Shown here: in pieces, positions 11,521 to 23,534 of the stretch
How positions within the stretch are numbered: position 1 is the first letter of the stretch
How the letters are laid out: every line of letters starts with the position of its first letter
Assembly: GCA_000507305.1 (NCBI GenBank)
Contig: DF239018.1
Coordinates: 372,001 to 436,000 of the forward strand
Source of the DNA: Breviolum minutum Mf 1.05b.01
Taxonomy: Eukaryota; Sar; Dinophyceae; Suessiales; Symbiodiniaceae
Direction of reading: 5' to 3'
DNA length: 64,000 nt
The notes under the pieces: generated by a model
Databases searched by the model: none
What the model was told of the DNA's origin: nothing
Seen by the model: the letters and a program-made list of their open reading frames with translations, nothing else
Program-made: the position numbers and the translations under genes

Positions 11521-11562
11521 AGGATATGAAACGATTCAAAACGGTTTAAAACGGTTTTGGAT
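11521..11562. repeat. Reverse-orientation relative of the 33-bp minisatellite
   Basis: ACGATTCAAAACGGTTTAAA followed by ACGGTTTTGG is the reverse complement of the core unit repeated at 12.38-12.85 kb. A lone inverted copy about 0.9 kb upstream of the array suggests a dispersed element from which the array grew. Confidence 0.6.
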
Positions 11563-11798
11563 CAGATTTTTGCCCATGTTCGGGCCTGAAAACGTACTGC
11601 TACGTGCCTTGGGTACATAAGTAATTTTCCACTTGGCTCACACGGTCTGCCAGGACCAAGGCTTCAAATCCAGAAATTCCAAAGAGCAACAAAGGGATCT
11701 TTTGAGGGAGCTCCGGATTGTGGGTGGAGGACTGGCTTTTGAATTTCGCAAGAAGCAAACTTTCTCATGTTCCTTTTGAACTTTTCATTCCCTTGCAG

Positions 11799-11914
11799 GA
11801 TTCGGCCCCTATTGCTCCACTTTGGGGCGGGAGCATCGGTCTCAACTAAACAAAAGGGAGATGGAGAAGCTGGATGTTGAATGGAAGAGGTTGAAGGAGT
11901 CTCATCTGGTTTGA
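11799..11914 (+). CDS. Gene B exon candidate
   Basis: The segment after CCTTGCAG reads GPYCSTLGREHRSQLNKREM followed by EKLDVEWKRLKES, a charged helical sequence, and stops at 11912-11914 unless spliced earlier. Codon use is coding-like. A second weaker candidate lies just upstream (11665-11760). No domain is recognised. Confidence 0.4.
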
Positions 11915-12376
11915 TGGTCGGATGGTTCAGAATTCTTCTTTTGGAAGATTCCGATTCCTATTCGAATGACATTTGGGTATTCAAAGTAATTGTTTCTTAC
12001 TGCACCATTTTGACAGCTTTCCTTTTTGGTATTAACCTTGTGGCAGCACGCCAAAACCAAAATGCAAATCAAATAACGGATGTCAGGTCCCTAATACGGA
12101 TACCCCCTATTCCGATACCTAATGCCTGATCACTGATCACTGATAACCTTTGACTTATAACTTATAACTTATAACTTATATCTGATACCGATACCTGATA
12201 ACAGTACAGTTTAGTCGAGTTACGAACTTCACTGTTTCTTTCAGAAGATGGCATTTGGGGTGTAGGTGCTTTATCTTTTGTTTGGGTCACTACGCTATAT
12301 TGACTTTTCTTTTCTTTTCTTTACATAATATGATGCCATATCATTTATCATGATATTCCTATATGTTGTTATTTTA

Positions 12377-12848
12377 TATGTTTCCAAAACCGTTTTAAAC
12401 CGTTTTTGGGAATTCCCCAAAACCGTTTAAAACCGTTTTGGGGATATGCTGCTAAAATCGCTATATTTCCAAAACCGTTTAAAACCGTTTTAAATAGTTT
12501 TGAATAGTTTTGGATTTTTGTGATTTCCAAAACCGTTTAAAACCGTTTTGGGGAATCCACCAAAACCGTTTAAAACCGTTTTGGGGAATCCACCAAAACC
12601 GTTTAAAACCGTTTTGGGGAATCCACCAAAACCGTTTAAAACCGTTTTGGGGAATCCACCAAAACCGTTTAAAACCGTTTTGGGGAATCCACCAAAACCG
12701 TTTAAAACCGTTTTGGGGAATCCACCAAAACCGTTTAAAACCGTTTTGGGGAATCCACCAAAACCGTTTAAAACCGTTTTGGGGAATCCACCAAAACCGT
12801 TTAAAACCGTTTTGGGGAATCCACCAAAACCGTTTAAAACCGTTTTGN
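12377..12848. repeat. 33-bp minisatellite array ending at an N
   Basis: Ten almost identical 33-bp units (AAAACCGTTT AAAACCGTTT TGGGGAATCCACC) run from 12529 to 12848. Degenerate units precede them from 12377. The array ends at a single N (12848), so the true copy number is probably unknown. As 33 is a multiple of three and units lack stops, long shadow frames appear on both strands; they are repeat artefacts, not genes. Confidence 0.95.
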
Positions 12849-13200
12849 GTACAGCAAAATGAATCATTGGCTTTAAGGGAGGCTCTTTTTCAATTTTTGC
12901 TTGTTTGGCTGAAAAGTGCAAGCCAAAAACTGCCAAAACCAGATTGTTTTAAAGCGCTTTTTTGGTCAGCCTTTAATGGTGGCTTCGTAAAAGAAAACTA
13001 TCCAAAAGGCTTAAAACTTAAAAGCAAAAACATGTCCAAAAAAGACGAAATGGCTTAGTCCCAAACGGAAGCACAACTGAACCAAAATCAACACCATCCC
13101 TTTTTGGTCAAAAAGATATCCAAAAAAACATCTCAAGGTTGAATGTAGGAGGCCCAAATGATCAGAAAGTGCGTAGTCCTTTGAACTATAATTTGAAAGA

Positions 13201-13233
13201 GTTGCTGATTCGAACCGGGTTCGAATCAGCAAC
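13201..13233. other. Perfect 15-bp hairpin with 3-base loop
   Basis: GTTGCTGATTCGAAC, then CGG, then GTTCGAATCAGCAAC form a perfect stem-loop. The right arm contains a GGTTCGAATC-like B-box core, but no cloverleaf can be drawn around it, so it is not called a tRNA. Confidence 0.85.
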
Positions 13234-14082
13234 ATTGATTTTGTGCAAGGCTTGAGGAAGATTTGAAGGTTCCTGATTCCTTTCTATTTGCACAGGTGTA
13301 CCATATATATAATATATAATATACAATATATATTATATACTGATTATATGCTCAGAATTATTAGTATCTGTTTCAATTAGTTGAGTCACAGTCCGAAAAA
13401 ATACACATGGTTTGGGCTAGTTCGGATAAATCCTTTCACCACCCCTCGGTATCCCAAAGTCTGAAACAATGCATGTTTTTTGAAATCATTAGCGATGTTC
13501 CATTCCGCATGTGCCTTGCTTACCAGACCCGGTGCTACCCGCAACTTGGTAATGATTAAGAGCAGGATGATGAAAAGGAGAAAGAGGATGAGGAAGGTGC
13601 GAATGATCTGAAGGAATTCGGCGCCTGATGAATCAAAATGAGCTTAGGCGAGACAAATGAAAAAACTTCCCTTAGGGACAAGAAATGTACAAATCACGGT
13701 CTCCGGGCGATGTCCTGATCCATGCAGTTCTTCTTAAGTGGATAATTTTGAGAATATAAAATATAATGATGCTATGCTTAACTTTCCTCTATAAGCAACT
13801 TCTAAGTTCAATCAACTTCAGGTGGAGATCAAATACAAACAAGGATAGTCGCCAACGTAGGCAAGTGAATAAGTAAGTCAGTAAGTAGTAAATTGTAAAC
13901 CCTGAAAATTCTGGTAAGTTTCTCAGTCGGGTTTGGTTTTCTCAGCTGCTTACTTTGAGTTTCGCCAAACCACAATTTGCAAGCTTGAGACGGAGTGCGG
14001 TGAATCCTTCAGGTAGAAACCGTCAAAAAACATGTATGTAACACCAAGAAAGAATTACGGGAAACAACCAACAAGCAACAGC
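13234..14082. other. Gene-free stretch
   Basis: No credible coding frame. It contains an AT dinucleotide-rich tract (about 13302-13345) and otherwise unremarkable AT-rich sequence. Confidence 0.55.
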
Positions 14083-14352
14083 AACAACAAAAACGACGAT
14101 GATGACGACCGCATTGACCACAACTACCACCACAACAACAACAACAGCAACAGCAACAGCATCAACATCAGCATCAGCATCAGCAGCAACAACAACAGCA
14201 ACAGCAACAGCAACAGCAACGACAACAACAGCAACAACAACAACAACAACAACACCACCAACAACAACAACAACAAAAACAAAAACACAATAAAAACAAG
14301 AAACTCCAAACATCAAACAACAAGCATCAGCATCAGCATCAACAACAATGAT
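14083..14352. repeat. CAA/CAG/CAT trinucleotide microsatellite
   Basis: About 270 bases consist of CAA, CAG, CAT and GACGA triplets. All frames stay open on both strands and give Asn, Thr, Gln or Val/Leu runs, which is a result of the repeat. It ends before a TGATAACAACGG segment. Confidence 0.9.
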
Positions 14353-14399
14353 AACAACGGTCTGTAAGCGATTCTGTGTCTACTCCGTTGCTCATAACT

Positions 14400-15003
14400 T
14401 GTTACCCTAGATGGGTTTTGAAACCCCACTGAACAGGAACAAGGCTTCAGTCATTGATAGTGGCGCTGATGCCTTTTGTATTTCGCATATGATATGTGCA
14501 AAATGTAACGTTTTGTGTGTTTGTGTCTACGCACATATGTCACATATTTCATGAATAGATAAGTAATAGAATGAATGTGTATTCCTTGACTTATATTTTC
14601 TATTTGTATGTAACTGTAAATTGAAAGGCAGTTTATTTCTTGATTATTTTTTTGGCATTATCATTATTATCATATTCATTTGTTCGAAAAAATGCAAACA
14701 CCTTTAGTCATAAGCCATAGTCACTACTTACTAAGTATCTACTGTTTTTTGTTATCTAAAAAATCATATTATTATCGCATTATCATTTAATAATATATTT
14801 TCATTTTTCAAGTGTTCATTTGAACCTTACTTCCAACTTGAAACTTGAATCCCAACATGTTTGAATTGTTCGACTATCGATCAATCATCATAATCAGAAT
14901 CATAATCATCATAAATCATAAATCATCATGAATCATAAATAATCATAAATTAAATAAATCATAAGAAACATAGTAATATTCTTTTGCCTGTGTCAAACTT
15001 GCA
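14400..15003. other. AT-rich stretch with ATCATAA repeats
   Basis: No coding frame. From about 14885 to 14965 the sequence is a degenerate array of ATCATAA/ATCATG units, ending just before the exon at 15004. Confidence 0.6.
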
Positions 15004-15277
15004 GGACAAAGGGCAGGAAAGCCTTGACTCTTATATTGATGTTGCCAGCCGCGATCTTAGCGTGGTTGGAACGGTGTCTGTAGTAAAATCAGAGCGTTTT
15101 GTTCTTTCAGGATTTAATCTTAGAGCAATGGCAATGTGTTTTGGCCAGAAAACAGTCTACATGCCAGAAATTCAGAAGAACACATTCTACATGCCATTCA
15201 GCCATGCCAAGGAAGCTCTTCTCAGCACATGGGGGTCTATGTTAATGGCTTGGGCCCGGCGTTTTGCACATCCATGA
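15004..15277 (+). CDS. Gene B exon candidate
   Basis: It follows a CTTGCAG acceptor. The frame reads DKGQESLDSYIDVASRDLSV, then after a possible small intron (TTCTTTCAG acceptor at about 15109) GFNLRAMAMCFGQKTVYMPE and MPFSHAKEALLSTW, stopping at 15277. Composition is coding-like. It may belong to the same transcript as the methyltransferase-like exon, but I see no further methyltransferase motif in it. Confidence 0.4.
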
Positions 15278-16546
15278 AGCTGTGGCACTACTCACGCAAA
15301 TCGTTTCTCCCTGCACAGGCCAGCGGATGGCCGTTGGGGTGGTGACAATGAACCGGCCCTGGAATTGTGAACATGTGCAAGCCAATCCACACAGGTAGTC
15401 TTTTGGTTTTTATCTAATTTGGATAACTTGGGTCGTGAGTCCAGCAAATCCACTCACATTATCATTAGTGGTGATAGTGATCAGTGATAGTGGTGATAAG
15501 TGATAAGTATCAGTTAATCTTCAGTTAATAATAATTAATAATTGTCAAGAATTTCTTTTTTGTCAGCGGGGTCCTTGATTTCTTGACCCGCCCATGACGC
15601 CCATGACTCTTGTTCATTTTGGTGAGTCCTCAGCCATTTTCCTCCTCAATTGAGAACCTCTGTTTGGTAGCTGACTTTGTGATTGGCCGCTCCCCCTGAT
15701 GGCAACGGTGGCATCCCTCAGCCATCGCAGGGAAAAACGTAAGAGACGTTTCTTGGCTGTGTGTCGTGTAGGGCATTTGCAGATTCAACCATATTTTGAT
15801 GATATATTCAGACAATTCTTATCTTCAATTCTTTAATATTTACTATCACTTGATCACTTTTCAATACAAGATAGTCTCGGAAAATTCCTTCTTTTTAGAG
15901 TAACTTTTCTCATATCCACTGTGACATTGTGGTGACAAGACCTGCCCGTTGGGATTTTAAGACCTGCCAACCTATTCAATATTTCCAGTTGTGGTCCAGT
16001 TTGAAAATGTCAATGTGTGGGCCAGTTTGGGTCAAATTGATTGGCTTTATTTTTGGTTTGGTTCTGTTTGAAGCGTTGCAGAGGATGCACACTAGGATGC
16101 ACATTTTGTGATCATCCAATCAGTCCCTGAGCAGTAACAGTATCAGCGTCGAACCAATTTCTTGGATCAAATGAGGCTCTGAGGATGGAGATGAATTCCG
16201 CTGGGACATTCGGGCCTCTTCTCCTGCAGGGAGGAATACCAAGATTGTGAGCCAGCCAGGATTTGCTTTTCCCCCACGACCTAGCTTCAGCTACTTTGCT
16301 GCAAGAATGGCCTGCTCTTTGTTGATGATGACGAATCGTGAATTAAGTTTGATCACGTCACTATATGACTTTGACTCATGACTGTACTCATGACTGCTGT
16401 TTTTCTCCACTCTCTAAGTTTGTAGCAATGATGAGTGAAGTGATAATGTCGGTTTAAATTCATTATTGCGCATTGTCATTGTCTTTATCATATGTAAAAC
16501 TGTTGTGCAAGTGATGCTTCTGCTCTTATTGCCAGCCAACTTGCAG

Positions 16547-16839
16547 GTCCGCAGGTTCGAGTGGAGGCTTCTGCTATGGACCACTTTCTGCTCCAGATGG
16601 CTGGATGGATCAATGACCTCCATACCTTTACTTCAATGAATGGAACCGTCTCTGCACCATATCACCAAGCAGAGCTTCAACGGATCATCAAAGACATGAG
16701 GGAGGAAAAGGAAAAATTGAGGGTCTTGTTTATGGAGCAGGTTCCTGATTATTCGCCTGATGGGGAGGGAGGTCCACTACCAGACGGCTGTGATTGGGAG
16801 CTGGTTGAGTGTGATCCTGAGTCTGATGATGATCTTTGA
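16547..16839 (+). CDS. Gene B terminal exon: helical segment with acidic tail
   Basis: It starts after AACTTGCAG and ends with a TGA at 16837-16839. The protein reads VRVEASAMDHFLLQMAGWIN, then a charged helix QRIIKDMREEKEKLRVLF, then an acidic end (WELVECDPESDDDL). The acidic terminus followed by a stop and non-coding sequence makes this a good last exon. No family is recognised. Confidence 0.5.
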
Positions 16840-17602
16840 CTTGAATTTTCAAAGGTCTAGCTAGGAAATTGAGACTGCAAAGGTCGAGTGTGGGCATACT
16901 AAACAGTCATTTTTTCAAAATTATGCTTTGGTTGGGAAATGATTCGAAAGCATTGCTTGATGGTCTTTTGTTTGGGACTCTTCAGACTTCACCAATAGAT
17001 AGTTTGAGTATTGATTGGTTCAACGCTGCTGCTTGTTTGCAAGCATCATAAAAATTTCCCCACTCTCGCCCAGAATTGCCGACCACCTGTGAAGTGTACC
17101 AAGAAATTGGCCATTGCCCCTCCAGTGAGAGTTTGCGTTTTGATGCATTGTTTTCAATTCCTTTTGTAGGTTGCAACGGAAGAGCAACCTAGGTTTCAAA
17201 CAAGTCTATGCTTCTGTAGTGAATATCGGTTAATGAAGTTTGACTCATGATTCACAAACTATAATGATATTGATAATTCATAGTCTCATAGTCATAATTA
17301 CATAATTATAGTCAAGTGAATTAAATGATAAGTTAAGCATTTAAGTAATCAGTGACAGATAAGTGATAAGTGGTAACTAGCGCATAATGAGTTGTGAGCG
17401 TAAAAGAGTGCCTACTTTTTATTAACTTATATAACTTTTATAATTTAACCTATAATTTTAATCTTTAAATTATCATCATTTTTCCATCAATAATGAATAA
17501 TTCCATTAATTCCTGATGACTGACAAAACATAGATGATAACTAGTAACCCTGTAAGAGAAAAGATTTTTTATTCATGATTTATGTATGGATTTGTCTACA
17601 GG

Positions 17603-17757
17603 CATTTTTGGGCTTTTCGTTTGTAATCAAGAACGTAAAAGTTACATTTCCAGAGTGGAAATCATTCGAAGCCATCATGCAAGCTTCGAGCGTAGCTGTG
17701 GCGTTGCTGTGCACAACAGGGTTGGAGAAAAAGCAGAACACTTGTGGCAACGGGAGG
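17603..17757 (+). CDS. Orphan exon candidate between genes B and C
   Basis: After GTCTACAG the frame encodes GIFGLFVCNQERKSYISRVE then FERSCGVAVHNRVGEKAEHL. It is basic and mixed in composition, with a possible donor at the GGGAGGTAG near 17757. It may be a 5' exon of gene C or a leftover of gene B. Confidence 0.35.
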
Positions 17758-18589
17758 TAGCTTGTGTCACTTCAGGGGGCAGTGTATTTGCGGAGTGTAA
17801 CAGCCTATTTGGGACCCTTTTGCTTGTTTGGTTTTGTCTTGACAAGATTTATCAAACAGATTCGGGTAAGATTGCTATTTTCAAATCATCTATTTGTTTT
17901 TTTTGCATGTTGCATTTTGCATGCTACAGTGTATAAATCAGTGAATTCCGAATGCATCATATTTAGATATATACTGAAGAGCCTTTGGGATTCACACCTG
18001 CAAACCCTTCTGATTTGCATCTGACATTGATTATGTGATTTAGTGACCGCAAATTCCGTCAACTCTTTTTGTTTCCATAAACGTGTCTTATCTGCCCATC
18101 TACTTTTTGACACTGAACTTAATTGTACGGGCACGGGCGTTCCATTTGTTCACTGCACTCCAACTCCTTTTTGATTGCAAACTTTTCTGAGAGACTGACT
18201 ACTGTATCAACATGATTAGTCGATAGTTTCAAAATAAACGAAGTATTTTTCGATGTCCTTAGGCCGCCTTAGGCACGTGAAAGCAGGTCTCATCAGAGAG
18301 AAGTGTAGCTTTGCATTTTTGTTTTTCCATATTCCATATTGTCAAAGTTGTGCTGCTCTCACTGGATTAAAATTTCACAATTTCACTGTATAGCATTGCA
18401 GTGTGACCTTGTTTGTGATGTCAACGTGTGTTGTTTCGTTTCATCTCAAGACGAGGTCGGTGTGCAAAAGGAGATGGCAAAATGTTATGACGACTCATGA
18501 CAATGAGGGCTCTGATGACTGCAGGTTCCAGATAAAACACGGCTTTCATTTTTCATTATCAACATTCATTTCATTTCGCCGGGAGAGCA

Positions 18590-18661
18590 ATGGCCGATCC
18601 AAAAGCCTTGATTGAGGATTCCTGCGCCTACTGCAAACAGAAGTTTGGAGAGGCAGACAAG
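18590..18661 (+). CDS. Gene C probable first exon, CxxC motif
   Basis: The ATG at 18590 opens MADPKALIEDSCAYCKQKFG then EADK, followed by an AAG|GTGCTG donor. The CAYC pair is a likely half of a zinc site completed by the CNQC pair in the next exon. This start is preferred because the Met-Ala-Asp opening follows a stretch with no coding frame. Confidence 0.5.
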
Positions 18662-18838
18662 GTGCTGCTGTTTCCACGCTTTTAACCTTCAAAATCCTAG
18701 GTAACAATGTGTATTTTAAATTATACGATTAGCATTGAGCATAATGTCAAATGGCAGAAGTGAGAACCCTTCTTCCAACCAATCAGTGTGATCAGTGATA
18801 GTTGAATTTCACCATACCCACTGGCAATATTGTTCCAG

Positions 18839-19076
18839 TAATGATTGTTCAGAGTCTAGAGCTTGGTTTTCGATTTGTCTTGAGGACGCCCCGGAAGGGC
18901 ATTCATTGATCGTCACTGCAGTAACGACTACCAATCGGCTATGCAATCAGTGCTTTTACATTGGCCGTGGATCTTTCAAGGGCACCAGCCAGAAGGACAT
19001 GGAGTCATCGCTTGAGCAGTACGACACCGTCAGGGAGAAGCCCCTTGTCCTTGCTTGGTGTACATGGATTTCAGAC
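18839..19076 (+). CDS. Gene C exon 2: second Cys pair
   Basis: The frame includes TTTNRLCNQCFYIGRGSFKG and TSQKDMESSLEQYDTVREK. With CAYC of the previous exon, CNQC gives a CxxC...CxxC zinc-ribbon-like layout. The real acceptor could be the CACTGCAG at about 18922 rather than the earlier one. The stop at 19074-19076 is probably avoided by splicing. Confidence 0.45.
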
Positions 19077-19149
19077 TGAAAATTGTGGTAGGGGGGGGTT
19101 TTGCCGCTTATCATTGTCGCTGTAATGCTGTAATTCTGGTATGGGAGCT

Positions 19150-19196
19150 TGGCGCATTAGTCATGCCGAGTCTATCGCTTGTGAATTCAAGATGAA
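19150..19196 (+). CDS. Possible short gene C exon
   Basis: The short segment encodes RISHAESIACEFKMK and is followed by AAG|GTATTC, a plausible donor. Length makes it uncertain. Confidence 0.25.
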
Positions 19197-19630
19197 GGTA
19201 TTCAAGTGATATCAACTCCAGCATCATGATGTATTCATCATTCAAGTCCTTCGCTATGACTGTGAAGATGTGGAGATACGGTATGTCTGTGGAATGTTTT
19301 CGGGCTTCCTTTTTGCCATTTACTGACTGGACTAGTCCGACTGGTACCCGTTTTATTTTGTAACAACTGAATAAAGTTAAGCTATGTTTTATTTATCTAC
19401 TTTCTTATCATTGGTTACTTTTTCTGTTTTTTACACTGTATACAGCCAGTACAGAATGTATAATTCTGTATGATTCAGATTATACAGTCTTTTGCCTGTC
19501 CTGACCAGCCTCATTTCTTGCTGGCTCACTTATCTACTCACTTACACTGGCACTGCAACGTGCACTGGCTTGTGACAACGCCATTATCTCAATTTTTCTT
19601 GCTTGTGATTCTTGCAACTTCCTGGCTAAG

Positions 19631-19776
19631 GTTTGATTCGCTGCGAAAGGCCAGAGTATCCGATTCTGTGCTGGCACCAGGCCGAAAAGGCCGACACGAA
19701 CGTGTCGACATGGCACATCTCATCAAGCGGTCCGAAGAAAATTACGTAGATTTCCAGCAGGCGCGGCATCTCTCAG
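19631..19776 (+). CDS. Gene C exon: basic segment
   Basis: After CTGGCTAAG the frame reads FDSLRKARVSDSVLAPGRKG then ERVDMAHLIKRSEENYVDFQ. It is basic and helical. Direction and position fit gene C. No domain is recognised. Confidence 0.4.
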
Positions 19777-19799
19777 TCTGAAAAGCAAACAATAGCCGA

Positions 19800-20780
19800 G
19801 ATCAGCTAGTCTCTTACTTTGTGATTTGCCATTATCGACGAATTATCGATATAATTGATATACCTATCCGATCCATACTTATTTGAAAACTATGTGTTTT
19901 TGCTACTTTGATTTCAATTGATATGTTCAAATTTCTTTGTTTCCGTTTTTTCCCATGTTCATTACGAAGTAACTACATGTGATTCGACTGATTGTACAAT
20001 CTACAATTGTTCCTTTGAGTCCAGTCCGGTTTACCTTTCATTTCACCAAGAAAATGTTATGTTCGCTTATCCTGTAACAGTAGTTACACTTTGTCTTTGC
20101 AATAAAAGATGAACATTGTCTAAGTCAAAGTAATTGATTGGTTTCTTTGTCTTACTGGAGTCAAATTTTGCATCTTTTGATTTGAAATCTGAATTGTTTA
20201 GTGTTGCTGTGTCATAGTCTGAATCCTTGATCAGTTCCGACAATGTCTCGGTTAAGTTACCTCGTACTGTACATCATGTTCTAACTGCCCTATGGGGTCA
20301 TATCGTTCCAGACCTATCTTTTGTCATCAAGTCATTCAGTAGTTGGAGCGATAATGATCACCAGGAAACTAGGTCACTGTACTGTGCTTGTTTCATGGTT
20401 GTTAAAGTAGGAAAATTGAAATTTGAATAATCTTGTCGACTGTCTTTGACCATCAGTGAATGATGTCCTACACTTCAAACAACACCCTTTAGAATCTTCC
20501 AACACAAGACTTTTCAAAATCATTAGTCGCAGACAATGCCACAATGACACTCACAAAAACAATAGACAATACTGAACTGTACTTGTCAATGGTCAATTGA
20601 ATCAATAGATGTTCGTGCCATCTATTGCATCTACTGCATTCACCAATTTTCAGAAAAGCATTGAGAAATTGTATCAGCTAACTGGGTGTTTGTCAGAATG
20701 AATGATTCGGTCTGTATGATGCAAACCCAAGTTTTCATCTATAGTCTAGTCATTGTTTAATGGGGATCCCGGGATCCCTT
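19800..20780. other. Gene-free intron-like stretch
   Basis: Short open frames here have no coding-like composition. Nothing else stands out apart from AT-rich simple sequence. Confidence 0.5.
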
Positions 20781-20791
20781 CCACATGTCAG

Positions 20792-21076
20792 GTGTCAGAT
20801 TTAGTCCCGATGAGGGAGTGGCTGGAATCTCACCATAAAGCAAAGCGCACTTTCAAGAATGACAAGGATCGGAAAAGATACATTACCCAGGAACTGGGTA
20901 TGTCCGTTCAAAAGGATCCTAGCAGAGATGGTATGCTTTGCGTTCCTGTTGCCTCAAAGAGTGTGATGCTGAGTGGCTTGAGGATGTCGGCGAAGAGAGT
21001 TAAGGAGGAAGTTTGTGATGACAAGGCGACTGCCAAGGAGTCTTTCCGACAAGCTTCTGCGTCAATCTCTGAGAAG
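20792..21076 (+). CDS. Gene C exon: charged linker-like segment
   Basis: After CACATGTCAG the frame encodes LVPMREWLESHHKAKRTFKN, DRKRYITQELGMSVQ and a Lys/Glu/Ser-rich part (MSAKRVKEEVCDDKATAKES), ending at GAGAAG|GTCAAA. The exon is clearly coding-like in composition. No catalytic features are seen. Confidence 0.5.
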
Positions 21077-21568
21077 GTCAAATCGAACACGAAGGACTGC
21101 TGGGCAACTACACAAAGTCTTCAAAACACCCCAATCACCCTTGGAAGATTTGCATTGGTGGCATTCATTTGAATACAGTGCAAAGTAAAATCTAGTACAG
21201 TTTTACTGGCTTAATTATTTTGTTGTTTACGGAGTGTAGATAATATTTAATACAGTTAGTAATACAGTAATACATAATCTAATTACTGTATATGTCATTG
21301 TCATGTTTGTCTTTCTGTTTCGCCTTTGGTCTAGTTTTGATCTTGTTCCAAAGACGGATTGTCTTTTACGCGGCATTGTTACCTTTTGCATTACATGAGT
21401 CTGAACTGTTGCTATTGTTGGGTCGGGATTTAATGTTCTAGCTAGCTTGTCAAACTGTGAGCGATGTCCTCACACTAGGCAGTAAGTCAGAGTCGGAACA
21501 TTGTTTTGTGGTGAAGATTCAACTGGACCATTTGACGCCCACTAAAGCCAGCGCTTTCAAGTCCCCAG

Positions 21569-21975
21569 GAAGAGATTGAAAAAGCTCAGAAGCAGGCTGA
21601 CGCTGAAGACTCAGACTCCGATGATGATGGCAAGTCTTCTGCCTCCAATTCCTCTGAGTCCACGAGCTTTGGAAAGGACATGGCGAGCTCCGACCACGGG
21701 TCACCTCCACGTAAGAAGGCCAAGGCTGCTCCCAAGGGAGCAGCAAAGAGAAAGTCGAGGGCGGAACCACCGCCGTCTTTGAGGAAGAGGGGGAAGGGCA
21801 GTCCAGAAGACGCAGAGAAGAGGACAAAGGGACATATTGAATCTTTCAGTAAGTACCTGGAGACGTTGAAGGAGCTCTCTGTGGATTCTTTGTGGCGGAA
21901 TGTTGTCAGAGCCACCGAGGCCGGTGGATGAAGGACAAGGATGTTGTCTTTCTTAAACTGGAGTTGGCATCATTA
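21569..21975 (+). CDS. Gene C exon: acidic/Ser then basic NLS-like segment, frame break
   Basis: It starts after GTCCCCAG with EEIEKAQKQADAEDSDSDDD, then a Ser-rich stretch, then RKKAKAAPKGAAKRKSRAEP, a strong nuclear-localisation-like patch, then SKYLETLKELSVDSLWRNVV. Near 21915 the frame runs into a stop, but one base over it continues as WMKDKDVVFLKLELASLDQ and reaches a strong donor, CAA|GTAAGT (after 21981). A one-base indel inside the exon is the simplest reading. Confidence 0.5.
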
Positions 21976-22339
21976 GATCAAGTAAGTACTTAGGCACTTC
22001 ACTAGACACAAAAATAGTCTGCAGGTCATAGACTAAGATAGGTTCAGAGTCGAAGAGCTACATGTCCACGAGCAGACAGGGACACAAGACTCCATGGGGC
22101 AACGGGCCATTTCTTTTTGGAACCATTTTTTTCCTCCGACGAGAAAACAGACTACAACTTACCAAACATCATGAGTTCATAAGTTTGCTCATGAATCATG
22201 AAATTGACCGTTCAACGTCAAAACTTCAAACACATGCTGCCCTGCGAGTGAGTGGTACAAACGTGGCCCGAGGGAGTTCTACTGTTACCTTCAACTTGAA
22301 CGAGATGCGGATTACCCAATTACACCGCCTGTAAACCAA

Positions 22340-22887
22340 TACAAACATATCACGGTCCAAATATGTTTTGAGTTTTGACGTGTTTTCAAAAAGATAAAAA
22401 AGTAAACTAAATAAATCAGATTTCTCCAGTAAGTAAACTGACTTAGTAATGAGACAGAGATTCGAGGAGTGACTTGTACTTAGTATAGTTAGTAGGTAGT
22501 AGTTACGATTTCGAAAATAGTTAGAGTTAGTAAGTTAGTATTTAGTATTGGTTAGTATTACTTTTCAAAATTAGTAAGACATAGGCAAGAATAAGCGGTA
22601 TCAATGACGGGTAGAAAGTTTGGCAATAAGTTATATTGTAATTTTTTAAAGTTACAAGTTACAAGCAATTAAGTATTAGATTATTTAATAAAGCGAGTAA
22701 TGTGACTCTGACGTGAGAAAATATGTGAAAGGTTACAAGGCACATGTTCCAAATGACTACTTTATCCTTTAGTGACTTAGTGACTTAGTAATGAATAGGT
22801 ACTAGTTGCGTTTGATAAACATAAAACCACCACAAGGAAGAAGCCATATAGTATCAGTATCATAGTGAAATTGGGAAAACACACAGG
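22340..22887. other. Gene-free intron-like stretch
   Basis: No coding frame. It is dominated by TTAGTAAGT/TAGTTAGTA-type degenerate repeats. Confidence 0.55.
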
Positions 22888-22889
22888 AT

Positions 22890-23300
22890 GTTGAAATTTG
22901 ACTTTGATTTTGTTAAACCTGACGGGTCCCTGTTGGTGCTTGTCAGCCTGGCAGCTGTTTACGTGCAGGTGCAGCGCAGGTTGGGCCGGCAGGGTGTGAT
23001 GGAGCAGCCGCTGAGAGCTGACCTTGCTTCGCCTGATGGATTGAATCAGGAGATCATTTCCACATGCGAGAAGTTGCTGCAGGATGCTGACGTGGAGGTC
23101 CGGTACCTAAACAACCTACGGGAGTTGTGCAAATGCTTGAAGTCTTTCACACCACAAGACATGGAGGAGGAAGTGACGAAGAAAGGCTCCTTCGCCGCGT
23201 TGTTCCTTGATGGTGACAAGATGATGGGCAAGCGACTGATGGAGAACGAGAAGACTTTTGCAGATATGCTTCATACCATGGCCCGCAAATTGCAAGAGGT
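22890..23300 (+). CDS. Gene C exon(s): helical segment
   Basis: The best part starts at or before a TTACGTGCAG at about 22968 and reads MEQPLRADLASPDGLNQEII, CEKLLQDADVEVRYLNNLRE, then DMEEEVTKKGSFAALFLDGD and ADMLHTMARKLQE, with a likely donor at GAG|GTGCTT. It is rich in amphipathic helix. No known family is identified. Confidence 0.5.
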
Positions 23301-23534
23301 GCTTAGCCTGTTTGTCAGTTCAGCTGTTGGATGAACGATTTAGTTTGTCTGATTCCATCAAGGGGGTGTCAATTTGTCAGATCTTTGCAGAAAATGTAGA
23401 ATACAGTTTTCATATGACATTAATATAACATAGCTCATAGCTCTTTTTTGCCTTACATCATTTTGTTATTTTTCTTAATTTGGCTGTTGGACACCTTTCA
23501 TGTTTAACTTGTATAACGATTCGCATTTTTCCAG

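Noticed and set aside
12490..13058. Long open frames on both strands with an 11-residue repeat
   Set aside because: They are produced by the 33-bp minisatellite (a multiple of three without stops); all frames are open and an N interrupts them.
13201..13233. tRNA gene suggested by GGTTCGAATC
   Set aside because: No acceptor stem, D-arm or anticodon arm can be drawn; the sequence is a simple perfect hairpin.
14023..14367. Asn-, Thr- and Val-rich open frames
   Set aside because: Trinucleotide microsatellite artefacts, open in every frame.
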